Shown here: positions 1-7,911 of the stretch, piece after piece | How the letters are laid out: each line of letters begins with the position of its first letter | Numbering within the stretch: position 1 is the first letter of the stretch | Assembly (NCBI GenBank): GCA_964609085.1 | Contig: CAZSRZ010000084.1 | Span: 1 to 22,994 of the forward strand | Source: JANPLG01 sp964609085 | Lineage (GTDB): Bacteria > Armatimonadota > SYMT01 | Direction of reading: 5' to 3' | Length of the DNA: 22,994 nucleotides | Program-made: the position numbers and the translations under genes | The notes under the pieces: model-generated | Seen by the model: the letters and a program-made list of their open reading frames with translations, nothing else | What the model was told of the DNA's origin: nothing | Database searches by the model: none

Positions 1-866
1 GCCTGAACGAGGACCTGGCTGAAGCCGTCGCCCTGGTCCACGATGTCGGGCACCCACCCTTCGGGCACGCCGGCGAGGCGGCGTTGCAGGAGGCGATGGC
101 CGAGCACGGAGGCTTCGAACACAATCGACAGGGCCTACGCGTGGTGGACCAGCTTGAGCAACGCTACCCCGACTTCCCTGGCCTGAACCTGACATGGGAG
201 GTGCGTGAGGGTATCGCGAAGCACAGCAAGCGCTTCGACACGGCCGACCTGGTGGCAGAGTTCCGAGAGTTCGGGGGAGCTCCGTGGCCATCGCTGGAGG
301 CGCAATTGGCCGACGCAGCCGACCAGATCGCCTACAACGCCCACGACGTCGACGACGGTCTGACCGCCGGACTCATCACTCTGGAGCAACTGGACGACGT
401 GCCGCTGTGGCGCCAAGTCACCCGATCCGCGGGGGAGGGATGGAGCCTGGAGCATCGGAAGTACCAGGGCGTCCGCTCGCTGATCGACGCTCAGGTGCGC
501 GACACCATTGAAGCTACGGAAGCCCGCATCGTGGATTGGCGGCTGAAGTCTGCCGACGACGTCCGGAGTGCGCCGGGGCCTACGGCGGGTTTGGGGGACG
601 AAATGGCCGCCTTGAACAGCGAGTTGCGGCTGTTCCTGCAGGAAAACGTTTACCGCAACTACCGCGTCTTGCGGATGTCCATCAAGGCCAGGCGGGTCCT
701 GGCGGGCCTCTTCCATTCCTATCTGGAACACCCCGGACAGCTTCCGCCGACGGTGGCGAGTCACACGGACGGACCACGGGCGATCTGCGATTATCTGTCG
801 GGTCTCACCGACCGTGAGGCGTTCAGCGAACACCGGCGCCTCTTCGATCCGATGGTGACGCAATAG
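1..866 (+). CDS. dGTPase-like HD-domain triphosphohydrolase, 3' part (5' end outside window)
   Basis: The reading frame is open from base 3 and has no start inside the window, so the N-terminus is missing. The first visible segment carries the HD metal motif HDVGHPPFGHAGE, which is diagnostic of deoxyguanosinetriphosphate triphosphohydrolase-like proteins. These cytosolic enzymes cleave dNTPs to deoxynucleoside plus tripolyphosphate. Further signatures are a second HD-family segment (AYNAHDVDDGL) and a C-terminal HD-associated region, with YRNYRVLRM and later AICDYLSGLTDREA, matching the usual D-Y-[IL]-[SA]-G-[ML]-[ST]-D-R pattern. The visible 287 codons would be roughly two thirds to three quarters of a full-length protein. 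The next gene starts 118 bp downstream on the same strand and looks unrelated. Family call is firm; substrate preference among dNTPs cannot be read from sequence. Confidence 0.9.
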   Translation, partial: LNEDLAEAVALVHDVGHPPFGHAGEAALQEAMAEHGGFEHNRQGLRVVDQLEQRYPDFPGLNLTWEVREGIAKHSKRFDTADLVAEFREFGGAPWPSLEAQLADAADQIAYNAHDVDDGLTAGLITLEQLDDVPLWRQVTRSAGEGWSLEHRKYQGVRSLIDAQVRDTIEATEARIVDWRLKSADDVRSAPGPTAGLGDEMAALNSELRLFLQENVYRNYRVLRMSIKARRVLAGLFHSYLEHPGQLPPTVASHTDGPRAICDYLSGLTDREAFSEHRRLFDPMVTQ

Positions 867-908
867 TTCGGGCACGAAGGGTCAACACGAACTCCAACAC
901 CGGATCGC

Positions 909-935
909 TTCAAACGCGGTCCCAACGTCTATAGT
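909..935 (+). promoter_or_regulatory. Possible sigma70-type promoter for the DUF1592/DUF1552 operon
   Basis: A TATAGT box lies at 930-935, and TTCAAA at 909-914 matches four of six -35 positions. The 15-bp spacing is shorter than optimal. It sits in the only gap upstream of the 984-4701 operon, about 50 bp before the start codon. This is pattern matching only, in an otherwise GC-rich gap. Confidence 0.25.
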
Positions 936-983
936 GCAAGTGGTGTCGTCCGTCCGTCTGGCGCGTGGACACCGGAGGGTCAG

Positions 984-3338
984 ATGCGGGTGCGAAGTGC
1001 CCTGATCGTCAGTGCTTGTTTCCTCACGCCGACGGCGTATCTCGCCGCGTCGGCGGCAGGCGCCCGCCCGGCCGCCCCCAAGGCGGGCCCGGTCGTTCGT
1101 GCGGAACAAGCGCGATTCGATCGCCACATCCTGCCGCTGATGACTCGCTACTGTGTCGGTTGCCACTCGGGAGCAAAGCCCGCCGCCGAGTTGGATATCC
1201 GCAGCGCAAAGACGGAAGCCGACGTGCTGAAGAATCGCCCTCACTGGGAGCGAATCGCCAACGCCGTCCGTGGCCACCACATGCCTCCGCCCGGTGCCGC
1301 CACGCTCGCACAGCGGGACCGCGACCTCATCTCCGGCTGGATCCACACCACGTTTTCCCGCCAGGACTGCGACCTGCGCGATCCAGGCCGCGTGACGCTG
1401 CGCCGACTCAACCGCAACGAGTACAACAACACGGTCCGCGACCTACTTGGCGTGGAGATTCGGCCCGCGGACGAGTTCCCCTCGGATGATGTCGGCTACG
1501 GCTTCGACAACATCGGCGACGTGCTCAGCATTTCCCCCCTGTTGATGGAGAAGTACCTCTCGGCTGCCGAGAAGGTGGCCGCCCGTGCGGTCTGGACGCC
1601 TGATGGTGCCTCCGTGCGTTACTCCGCGGGCGACAACAAGCAGACGAGCGGTCAGGGGACCTACCTCCCGAACGGCCGTGGCCTGTACGGCAACGGCGAC
1701 GTCACCGCACAGCACACCTTCACCGCGGCGGGCACCTACGCCATCCGGGCGCTCGCCTACGGCCAGCAGGCAGGCTCCGAGCCCGTGAAGATGGCCTTCA
1801 AGCTCGGCGCCTCGATCCTCAAGACAGTCGAGGTGGCGGCCGATGAGACCTCCCCGAAGGTTTACGAAGTGACGGCCCTGGTGGAACCGGGAAAGCAGCC
1901 CGTGTCCGTCTCCTTCACCAATGACTTCTACGACCCCAACAACCCCGACCGGCGCCGGCGCGATCGCAACCTGGTGGTGGGATGGATCGAGGTTGCCGGC
2001 CCCATGGACGCGAAGCCGAGCGATCTGCCGGCGACCCACCGCAAGCTTTTCGGTGTGACGCCGCTGCCGACCGATAAGCGGGCCGCCGCCCGGCAGATCC
2101 TGGGGCCCTTCTTGCGCCGCGCCTACCGCCGTCCCGTGGCACCCGCCGAGGTGGAGAGCCTGCTGCGCTACGTCGATCTGGCCCAGAAGGAGGGGGATAG
2201 CTTCGAGCGAGGCATCCAACTCGCCGTTGAGGCCACGCTCATTTCCCCGAGCTTTCTCTTCCGAGTGGAGATGGACGGCAAGCCACTGGCGCCAAAGCAA
2301 TCTCGGCCCCTTAACGATCATGAGCTTGCCTCGCGACTTTCCTACTTCATCTGGTCCAGCATGCCGGACGACCGGCTCTTCCAACTGGCGGACAAGGGCC
2401 AGTTGAAGAGCCCTGTCGTCCTGGAAGCCGAGGTCCAACGCATGCTCAAGGACCCGAAGGCGCGCGGGCTGGTGGAGAATTTCGCCGGACAGTGGCTGAA
2501 CCTTCGTCTACTTCAGAATGTAAACCCGGACCCGAAGCAGTTCCCCTCCTGGGATGAATCACTGCGTGCGGGGATGCGGGAAGAGACCGAGCGATTCATC
2601 GAGGCGATCATCCGCGAGGACCGAAGCATCGTGGAGTTGATCGATGCTCGCTACACCTTCCTGAATGAGCGCCTGGCCCGGCACTACGGCATCGACGGCG
2701 TGACCGGCAGCGAATTCCGCCGCGTGACGCTGCCGGACAAGCGTCGGGGCGGCGTGTTGACGCAGGCCAGTGTCCTCACGCTGACCTCCAACCCGACCCG
2801 GACCTCCCCTGTGAAGCGGGGGAAGTGGGTGATGGAGCAGATCCTCGGCACCCCTCCGCCCGAGCCGCCGCCGAACGTGCCGCCGCTCGAGGTGGATGCC
2901 AACGCTCCCGTCACCGGGACGCTGCGACAGAAAATGGTGCAGCACCGGGTCAACCCGCTCTGCGCCTCCTGCCATGAGCGGATGGACACCATCGGTTTCG
3001 GGCTGGAGAATTTCGACGCGATCGGCCGGTGGCGGGACAGTGAGGACGCCGCCGGCAAGTTTAAGATTGACGCCAGCGGGAAGCTCCCCGGCATCGGTGA
3101 ATTTGCCGGCCCCAGTGAGCTCCGGACGCTGCTCACGAATGAAAAAGACCAGTTCGTCCGCAACTTCGTGGGACAATTGATGACGTTTGGCCTCGGTCGC
3201 GGTATGGAATACTACGACCGGTGCGCCATCAATCGAATCGCGGACACGGTCGCCAAGAAGCAGTACCGCTTCTCAACGATCGTCATTGAGATTGTGAAGA
3301 GCGACCCCTTCCGGATGCGCCGGGGGGATGCTTCCTGA
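984..3338 (+). CDS. Secreted cytochrome-c-like DUF1587/DUF1595/DUF1592/DUF1588/DUF1585 protein with embedded carbohydrate-binding-like domain
   Basis: 784 residues. The start is set by a strong ribosome site (GGAGGG at 974-979) four bases before ATG. Residues 1-26 form a Sec signal peptide. A Planctomycete cytochrome-c-like segment follows with CVGCH at 57-61, then DUF1587 (LRRLNRNEYNNTVRDLLGV, about 139-157). Residues 207-340 resemble a Ca-dependent xylan-binding CBM (FTNDFYDPNN, then DRNLVVGWIEV). Next come DUF1595 (FLRRAYRRPV, 376-385), DUF1592 (HELASRLSYFIWSSMPDDRL, 446-465), DUF1588 (from about 587, with a second haem-type CASCH at 660-664 followed by RMD) and DUF1585 (about 706-778). 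The two CxxCH motifs suggest covalent haem c in the periplasm or envelope. The biochemical role of the family is not established, and a link to polysaccharide breakdown is inferred. The stop codon is 16 bases from the DUF1552 start, so the two are probably co-transcribed. Confidence 0.92.
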   Translation: MRVRSALIVSACFLTPTAYLAASAAGARPAAPKAGPVVRAEQARFDRHILPLMTRYCVGCHSGAKPAAELDIRSAKTEADVLKNRPHWERIANAVRGHHMPPPGAATLAQRDRDLISGWIHTTFSRQDCDLRDPGRVTLRRLNRNEYNNTVRDLLGVEIRPADEFPSDDVGYGFDNIGDVLSISPLLMEKYLSAAEKVAARAVWTPDGASVRYSAGDNKQTSGQGTYLPNGRGLYGNGDVTAQHTFTAAGTYAIRALAYGQQAGSEPVKMAFKLGASILKTVEVAADETSPKVYEVTALVEPGKQPVSVSFTNDFYDPNNPDRRRRDRNLVVGWIEVAGPMDAKPSDLPATHRKLFGVTPLPTDKRAAARQILGPFLRRAYRRPVAPAEVESLLRYVDLAQKEGDSFERGIQLAVEATLISPSFLFRVEMDGKPLAPKQSRPLNDHELASRLSYFIWSSMPDDRLFQLADKGQLKSPVVLEAEVQRMLKDPKARGLVENFAGQWLNLRLLQNVNPDPKQFPSWDESLRAGMREETERFIEAIIREDRSIVELIDARYTFLNERLARHYGIDGVTGSEFRRVTLPDKRRGGVLTQASVLTLTSNPTRTSPVKRGKWVMEQILGTPPPEPPPNVPPLEVDANAPVTGTLRQKMVQHRVNPLCASCHERMDTIGFGLENFDAIGRWRDSEDAAGKFKIDASGKLPGIGEFAGPSELRTLLTNEKDQFVRNFVGQLMTFGLGRGMEYYDRCAINRIADTVAKKQYRFSTIVIEIVKSDPFRMRRGDAS

Positions 3339-3354
3339 AGAGGAGCCCGAATCG

Positions 3355-4701
3355 ATGAGCGAACTTCTGCCACGAAGGACAGTGCTGCGGGGGCTGGGCA
3401 CCGTGATGGGGTTGCCCCTGCTTGAGGCGATGCTGCCCTCCAGCGCGCTTGCCGCGCCCGCGGTGCGCAAGAAGCTGCCCACCCGGCTCGGTTTCTTCTT
3501 CATCCCCAACGGCGCGAACATGGTCGACTGGACGCCGCAGGGCGAGGGGCTCCTCTCCGAGCTGCCCTTCATCCTGGAGCCGCTGGATCCCGTCCGATCT
3601 CACCTCACCGTCCTGACGGGGCTCACGGCCGACAAGGCCCGCCCGAACGGCGACGGGGCAGGCGACCACGCGCGGTCGGCCTCCGCCTGGCTCACCGGTT
3701 GCCAGCCGCGGAAGACGGCCGGGGCGGATATCAAAGTCGGGATCTCCGTCGATCAGTTTGCCGCGGGCCAGATCGGCAACCAGACGCGCTTCGCCTCCCT
3801 CGAGTTGGGGATCGAACGCGGTGCCCAGGCCGGCAACTGTGACTCGGGTTACAGTTGTGCCTACTCCTCCAGCATCTCCTGGCGCTCCGAGTCGACGCCG
3901 GTCGCGAAGGAAGTGGACCCGCGTTCCGTATTCGACAGGCTCTTCGGTGGCGGGAGTTCCGCCGAGACGGCCGAGAACCGTGCCAAGCGCGAGCGATACC
4001 GCCTGAGCATGCTCGACTTCGTGCAGACCGACGCCAAGCAACTGCAGGCGAAGCTTGGCGTGCGAGACCAGGAGAAGCTGGACGAGTACTTCAGCAGCAT
4101 CCGCGAGATTGAGAAGCGCGTGGAGCTCGCGGGCAAGGTGAACGGCGCGACTCAGGCCACCGGCTCGGCCCGGCCGGCCGGCATCCCGCAGGAGTATGCC
4201 GACCATGCCCGGCTGATGATGGACATGCTCGCTCTGGCCTATCAGGCGGACATGACCCGACTGACCACCTTCATGTTCGCGAACGAGGGGAGCAACCGCC
4301 CCTACCGCGCCATTGACGTGCCGGACGGTCACCACGACCTGTCCCACCATCAGAGCGACCCAGCGAAGCTGGCCAAAATCCGCAAGATCAACCGCTACCA
4401 CATGGAGCAATTCGCTTACCTGCTCCAGAAGCTGGCCACGATCAAAGAAGGCCCGGGCAGCGTCCTGGACAACTGCCTCTTCGTCTACGGCGGGGGCATC
4501 TCGGACGGCAATCGGCACAACCATGATGACCTTCCGATCCTTCTGGTCGGAAAGGGCGGCGGCACCGTGAAGGGGAATCAGCACCTCCGCTATCCCCGGA
4601 ATACGCCGCTCAACAACCTCTACCTCGGATTGCTCGATCGCATGCAGGTACAGTGCCACAGCCTGGGGGACAGCACCGGCAGGCTCACCAACCTGGGCTA
4701 G
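3355..4701 (+). CDS. Tat-exported DUF1552 (HXXSHH) family protein
   Basis: 448 residues from the ATG at 3355. This start is preferred over the in-frame ATG at 3328 because GAAGAGGAG (3337-3345) is well spaced before it and because a twin-arginine signal (RRTVLRGLG, arginines 7-8) then sits at the extreme N-terminus, followed by a hydrophobic stretch and an ALAA cleavage site near residue 34. The family-defining HHDLSHH motif lies at about 326-332. A C-terminal SDGNRHNHDDLPILLVG segment (about 383-399) is also typical of the family and supplies more candidate metal-binding His and Asp. The DUF1592 plus DUF1552 pairing is a recurrent arrangement in Planctomycetota and related phyla. Tat export suggests folding, perhaps with a cofactor, before secretion, whereas the partner looks Sec-dependent. 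Molecular function is unknown. Confidence 0.92.
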   Translation: MSELLPRRTVLRGLGTVMGLPLLEAMLPSSALAAPAVRKKLPTRLGFFFIPNGANMVDWTPQGEGLLSELPFILEPLDPVRSHLTVLTGLTADKARPNGDGAGDHARSASAWLTGCQPRKTAGADIKVGISVDQFAAGQIGNQTRFASLELGIERGAQAGNCDSGYSCAYSSSISWRSESTPVAKEVDPRSVFDRLFGGGSSAETAENRAKRERYRLSMLDFVQTDAKQLQAKLGVRDQEKLDEYFSSIREIEKRVELAGKVNGATQATGSARPAGIPQEYADHARLMMDMLALAYQADMTRLTTFMFANEGSNRPYRAIDVPDGHHDLSHHQSDPAKLAKIRKINRYHMEQFAYLLQKLATIKEGPGSVLDNCLFVYGGGISDGNRHNHDDLPILLVGKGGGTVKGNQHLRYPRNTPLNNLYLGLLDRMQVQCHSLGDSTGRLTNLG

Positions 4702-4726
4702 ACCGGTCGCAGGCCGCTCCCATCGT

Positions 4727-4750
4727 CGGGCCGCCCTCGTGGGCGGCCCG
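4727..4750 (+). terminator. Terminator-like GC hairpin after the DUF1592/DUF1552 operon
   Basis: CGGGCCGCCC, loop TCGT, then GGGCGGCCCG form a perfect 10-bp stem with a 4-nt loop, 25 bp after the DUF1552 stop and 20 bp before the next ATG. No T-tract follows, so it is not a textbook intrinsic terminator. It could slow polymerase or act in RNA stability or attenuation. Confidence 0.6.
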
Positions 4751-4770
4751 CTTGGCGTCGAACCCCGCCG

Positions 4771-5079
4771 ATGAGCGATCCACCCACGGAGAGTTGGAAA
4801 CAACGCGTGCTGTCCGCGGTCGCCGCGGTCCCCGCGGGGCGCGTGGCCTCCTACGGCGAGATAGCGCGCCGGACGGGCCATCCTGGCCGTGCGCGACAGG
4901 TCGGCTGGGTCTTGAGCGCCCTGACGACGGACGACGAAGCGCCGTGGTGGCGCATCATCAACGCCGCAGGATGCATCTCCCCACGACCCAGCGCGCCCGA
5001 ACAAGCGCGACGGCTGCGGCTCGAGGGCGTCGCCGTCAGCGACGAGGGCATGCTGCCGTCGCCTCCCTGGGCGGAGTAG
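4771..5079 (+). CDS. Alkyltransferase-like protein (MGMT/Ogt family without the acceptor cysteine)
   Basis: 102 residues, covering only the DNA-binding C-terminal domain of O6-alkylguanine-DNA alkyltransferases. Residues 21-34 (PAGRVASYGEIARR) match the family's Tyr-containing helix-turn-helix entry. GRARQVG (39-45) is the Arg-finger region. The active-site PCHR motif reads PWWR at 58-61, so the alkyl-accepting Cys is replaced by Trp59. That is the hallmark of ATL proteins. In characterised bacterial and yeast ATLs the protein binds O6-alkylguanine, flips the base and hands the lesion to nucleotide excision repair instead of repairing it. No good Shine-Dalgarno is visible before the ATG, which lies just after a GC hairpin. 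The downstream gene is metabolic and unrelated, so context adds nothing. Confidence 0.88.
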   Translation: MSDPPTESWKQRVLSAVAAVPAGRVASYGEIARRTGHPGRARQVGWVLSALTTDDEAPWWRIINAAGCISPRPSAPEQARRLRLEGVAVSDEGMLPSPPWAE

Positions 5080-5190
5080 GCGGGCGCGAACCCTCCGCGA
5101 TCAGGTTCCGTCGTCGACGGCGGACCCGGCCCCGACCACCTGACGGAGACCCGCGGGGGAAGCTACCCCGGCTTGGCGCATAATGCTCCC

Positions 5191-6387
5191 GTGAAGTATC
5201 TGTTTGTCATTCTGGACGGTGCCTGCGATCGCCCGCTGAAGGCTCTGGACCTCCGAACGCCGCTCATCGTTGCCGCTGGCGACACGATGAAGGCGATGGT
5301 CCGCAAGTCGCGTGTCGGGGCCGTCCGGACACTCCCGGAAGGGTGGACCGGCGATCCCGAAGCAGCGCTGATGAGCCTGATGGGCTACGACCCGACGGGG
5401 GTCTTTACCGGGCGCGGACCGCTGGACGCGGCCGCGCTCGAGATCGGCCTCGACCGCACCGACATCGCGTTCCGCGCTCACCTGGTGGCCACCGACGGCC
5501 ACACCCTGACCGACCCCACGGCAGGGAACTTCCCCGCCGAGCAGGGCCGCGTGCTGATGCAGCATGTCGAAGATCGGTTGGGAGTGGACGCAGCCCAGTT
5601 TTTCCCGGACGGTGGATTTCGCCACGTTTTCGTCTGGCGCGAGGGGCCCGACGGGCTGGCCTGCACTTCGCCGTACGACGCGGTCGGGCAACCCCTCCGC
5701 GGCGTGCTCCCCACCGGAGATCATGCCGAGAGGCTGACCCGGCTACTCTGGGACACCGCCGAGGTGCTCGCCGACCACCCGATCAACCGGCGTCGGAAAG
5801 ACGACGGCAAGCCGACGGCGGATATGGTGTGGCCCTGGTCGCCAGGCCGGGTTCCCAAGCTGGACATGTTCGGTTTTCGGCACGGGGTGGGGGGTACCTG
5901 CGTGGCCGCCAATCCGCTGGTGCGCGGCCTGGCCCGCCTCTCCGGCTTGCAGGTGGTGCAGCCGCCGGGGGCCACAGGGTCGCTCGACACCGACTACGGC
6001 ATGAAAGCCAGGGCGGCGCTTCGGGCACTCCGGGATGGGAGCTTCTGCCTGGTCCACATCGAGGCGCCCAACGAGGCGGGCCTCGCCGGGGATTGGGAGG
6101 CCAAGCTCGACAGCCTGCGCCGAATCGAAGAGCGGTTCTTTGTGCCGATCCTTGATCGCATCGGCCAGCTAGACGACTTCCGCATTCTCGTCACCGTGGA
6201 CCACGCCACACCCTGCGAGGATCGCAGAGCCGTGCCCGGATGGATGCCCTTCTTCATCACAGGCAGCCGCGAAAAAGCGCAGGGGAGCCAGCCGATGCCG
6301 TTCGATGAGCGGGCGGCGGAAGAAGCGCCCTGGCGCATCCCCGAAGGCCGGGCCCTCCTCCCGGAACTCTTCCTCGATCCGGACTGA
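5191..6387 (+). CDS. Archaeal-type phosphoglycerate mutase (ApgM) homologue with degraded active site
   Basis: 398 residues from GTG 5191, which gives the family N-terminus MKYLFVILDG. A TTG at 5173 would add six residues and has a better-placed GGGGGA upstream, so the start is uncertain. A small hairpin (CGGGG/CCCCG, 5154-5170) overlaps that Shine-Dalgarno-like stretch. Family landmarks are clear: GYDPTGVFTGRGPLDA (65-80), HPINRRRKDDGKP (196-208), PPGATGSLDTDYG (258-270) and VDHATPC (336-342). Compared with cofactor-independent mutases, Asp9, Asp337 and His338 remain. The phospho-acceptor Ser of the GSDTAH motif aligns with Pro56, the D-x-x-x-H pair reads Asn294 and Leu298, and the last metal-ligand His aligns with Ala347. 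Normal glycolytic mutase activity is therefore unlikely. It may be a pseudoenzyme or have a new activity within the alkaline phosphatase superfamily. Confidence 0.85.
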   Translation: MKYLFVILDGACDRPLKALDLRTPLIVAAGDTMKAMVRKSRVGAVRTLPEGWTGDPEAALMSLMGYDPTGVFTGRGPLDAAALEIGLDRTDIAFRAHLVATDGHTLTDPTAGNFPAEQGRVLMQHVEDRLGVDAAQFFPDGGFRHVFVWREGPDGLACTSPYDAVGQPLRGVLPTGDHAERLTRLLWDTAEVLADHPINRRRKDDGKPTADMVWPWSPGRVPKLDMFGFRHGVGGTCVAANPLVRGLARLSGLQVVQPPGATGSLDTDYGMKARAALRALRDGSFCLVHIEAPNEAGLAGDWEAKLDSLRRIEERFFVPILDRIGQLDDFRILVTVDHATPCEDRRAVPGWMPFFITGSREKAQGSQPMPFDERAAEEAPWRIPEGRALLPELFLDPD

Positions 6388-6417
6388 CCGCCCCCAACCA
6401 CAGGGGAACGGCTCCCT

Positions 6418-7770
6418 CTACTTGTCCCGGCAACTGATGGGCGAGACGATGGCCCCGTCGGTGTCGAACACCATGGGGGTAGCCGTCTCGTTGATCTCCA
6501 GGTGGGGCTGGGCGCGGGCCTGCTCCAGGAGCGCCGGGCTGATCCAGATCTCGCCGATCTCCAGGGTGTTGTGGATGAGCACCAGCTTGATGGTCTCCGG
6601 GGTGGTGCGGACCGTAGTCTTGATCGCCGTGGCGATGCAGGCGCGGTCGCTTTCCAGGATCGTCGGGAGCATCGCGCCGGCAAGGTGGCTCGCCGTGAAG
6701 CAGTTGGCGTAGGTCGAGGGGAGATCGATCTTCTGCAGCACCCGCAGAGTCATCAGCTCGGCTAGCCCGATTCCAGAGGCGTTCCCGTGGGTTTCGGGTG
6801 TCAGGTCGAGCACGGCGACGTGTTGGACCAGGGGCGAGTCCGAGTAAGCCGGACCGTTGCTGCGGATGAATCTCCCGGCGACGTTGGGGTCGAGCCCGCT
6901 GCCGCTGATGTTCTTCCCGATGGCCTGTATCACCAGCACATCGATCTCTGGGAACGGCAGGCTGGGCATCAGGGATCGCGCCTCGGCAAGCAGTTCCGTC
7001 TCTCGAGCCTCCAGGCCATCCGGAAGCACGGCTTCGATCCGGGCCGGCTCATCGTAGCCGTTCTCCACGATTGCGAGGCCGAACGCGATCGGTTGCGTCG
7101 CCATGATCACCCGTGCTGCCGCGGGGATGAGGTCGCTGAACCGGTCCATTCCGGCCGCGTGCAGCGTGTCCGCCCCCCTCTGCTTGCCCAGCCCGATCGT
7201 CATCATCTTCATGAGGCCGCTCTCTATCGGACCGCGAAACCCTGTGTGGGGCTTCACCCGGCCGATAGGGATGATGGCGTCCGCGGCTGAGGCGTCTGTC
7301 GAGCAGTAGACAGGCACGCCGAGCGTCGATCCGACCTGCGCGACCTCAATACTCGAGACGACCGGGCATCCCATGCTTTCCGGCGTGATCCCGTAATCCG
7401 CGAGCACGCGAAGCTGCCCCTCGGCGACGGCGCCGCCGTGGCTACCCATCGCCGGGATGATGAACGGTTCAGCGCCGAGGGCCCGCGTGGCGTCGACGAC
7501 GGCGCGGACGATGTGCGGAATCCTCGCGATGCCGCGGCTGCCCACGGCGAGGCACACGCGTCCACCCCGAGGAATGCGGACGGCGATTTCCGCTCGGGCG
7601 AACTCCGCCCTCACCGCCTGCCCGACATCCTCGATCAACGGCCGCGGGAACCGCTGCCGAACATGGTGCAGCGGTGGCAGCTCCAGATCGGCGATGGCGG
7701 AGGAGAGCCCGGGCCCCACCTCCCGCGAGACACGCGTCAGGGTATCCAGCCAGGGGAGCAGGGTGTTCAT
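6418..7770 (-). CDS. LarA-like (DUF2088) nickel-pincer racemase/epimerase family protein
   Basis: 450 residues. GAGGA sits 5-6 bases before the ATG at 7770. The N-terminal half matches the lactate racemase LarA fold: RGGRVCLAVGSRGIAR (68-83), PAMGSHGG (106-113, with His111 near the catalytic His of LarA), VKPHTGFRG (172-180) followed by SGLMKMMTIGLGK (184-196, candidate active-site Lys188), then DTLH (201-204), which could supply the nickel-ligating His. LarA enzymes invert the stereocentre of 2-hydroxy acids in the cytosol using a nickel-pincer nucleotide made by LarB, LarC and LarE. None of those makers is in the window. Residue assignments are by eye. The length is near the usual 420-440. 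It is convergent with the ApgM-like gene (30 bp between stops) and divergent from the DUF1501 gene. Its substrate is unknown; it need not be lactate. Confidence 0.82.
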   Translation of the reverse strand: MNTLLPWLDTLTRVSREVGPGLSSAIADLELPPLHHVRQRFPRPLIEDVGQAVRAEFARAEIAVRIPRGGRVCLAVGSRGIARIPHIVRAVVDATRALGAEPFIIPAMGSHGGAVAEGQLRVLADYGITPESMGCPVVSSIEVAQVGSTLGVPVYCSTDASAADAIIPIGRVKPHTGFRGPIESGLMKMMTIGLGKQRGADTLHAAGMDRFSDLIPAAARVIMATQPIAFGLAIVENGYDEPARIEAVLPDGLEARETELLAEARSLMPSLPFPEIDVLVIQAIGKNISGSGLDPNVAGRFIRSNGPAYSDSPLVQHVAVLDLTPETHGNASGIGLAELMTLRVLQKIDLPSTYANCFTASHLAGAMLPTILESDRACIATAIKTTVRTTPETIKLVLIHNTLEIGEIWISPALLEQARAQPHLEINETATPMVFDTDGAIVSPISCRDK

Positions 7771-7911
7771 TGGGTTCCTCGCGGCGCGGCATGTAGAGAT
7801 CTTGCAGGGAAGCCAATCCTGCGCAACAGCCGTCGCTTCAGTATGTCAAACTCGAGCGGGCCGCGGCGCACAAGGGAAGTCTGCGCGTGCGTTGGGGACG
7901 GGAGATCCGGC

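Noticed and set aside
1443..2438. 331-codon minus-strand frame
   Set aside because: Antisense to the DUF1592-type protein, with no motif and no plausible ribosome site or operon context.
3283..5004. Long open frame (573 codons) on the minus strand
   Set aside because: It is antisense to the DUF1552 and ATL genes, both of which have clear family motifs. The minus-strand product is Arg/Gly/Val-rich with no recognisable domain.
5108..5120. Short palindrome CCGTCG-T-CGACGG upstream of the ApgM-like gene
   Set aside because: It is only six pairs with a 1-nt centre in GC-rich DNA. Such short palindromes are expected by chance.
7438..7911. Upstream extension of the DUF1501 frame
   Set aside because: It would overlap the divergent LarA-like gene and push the Tat signal to residue 175. 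The ATG at 7912 has a good ribosome site.
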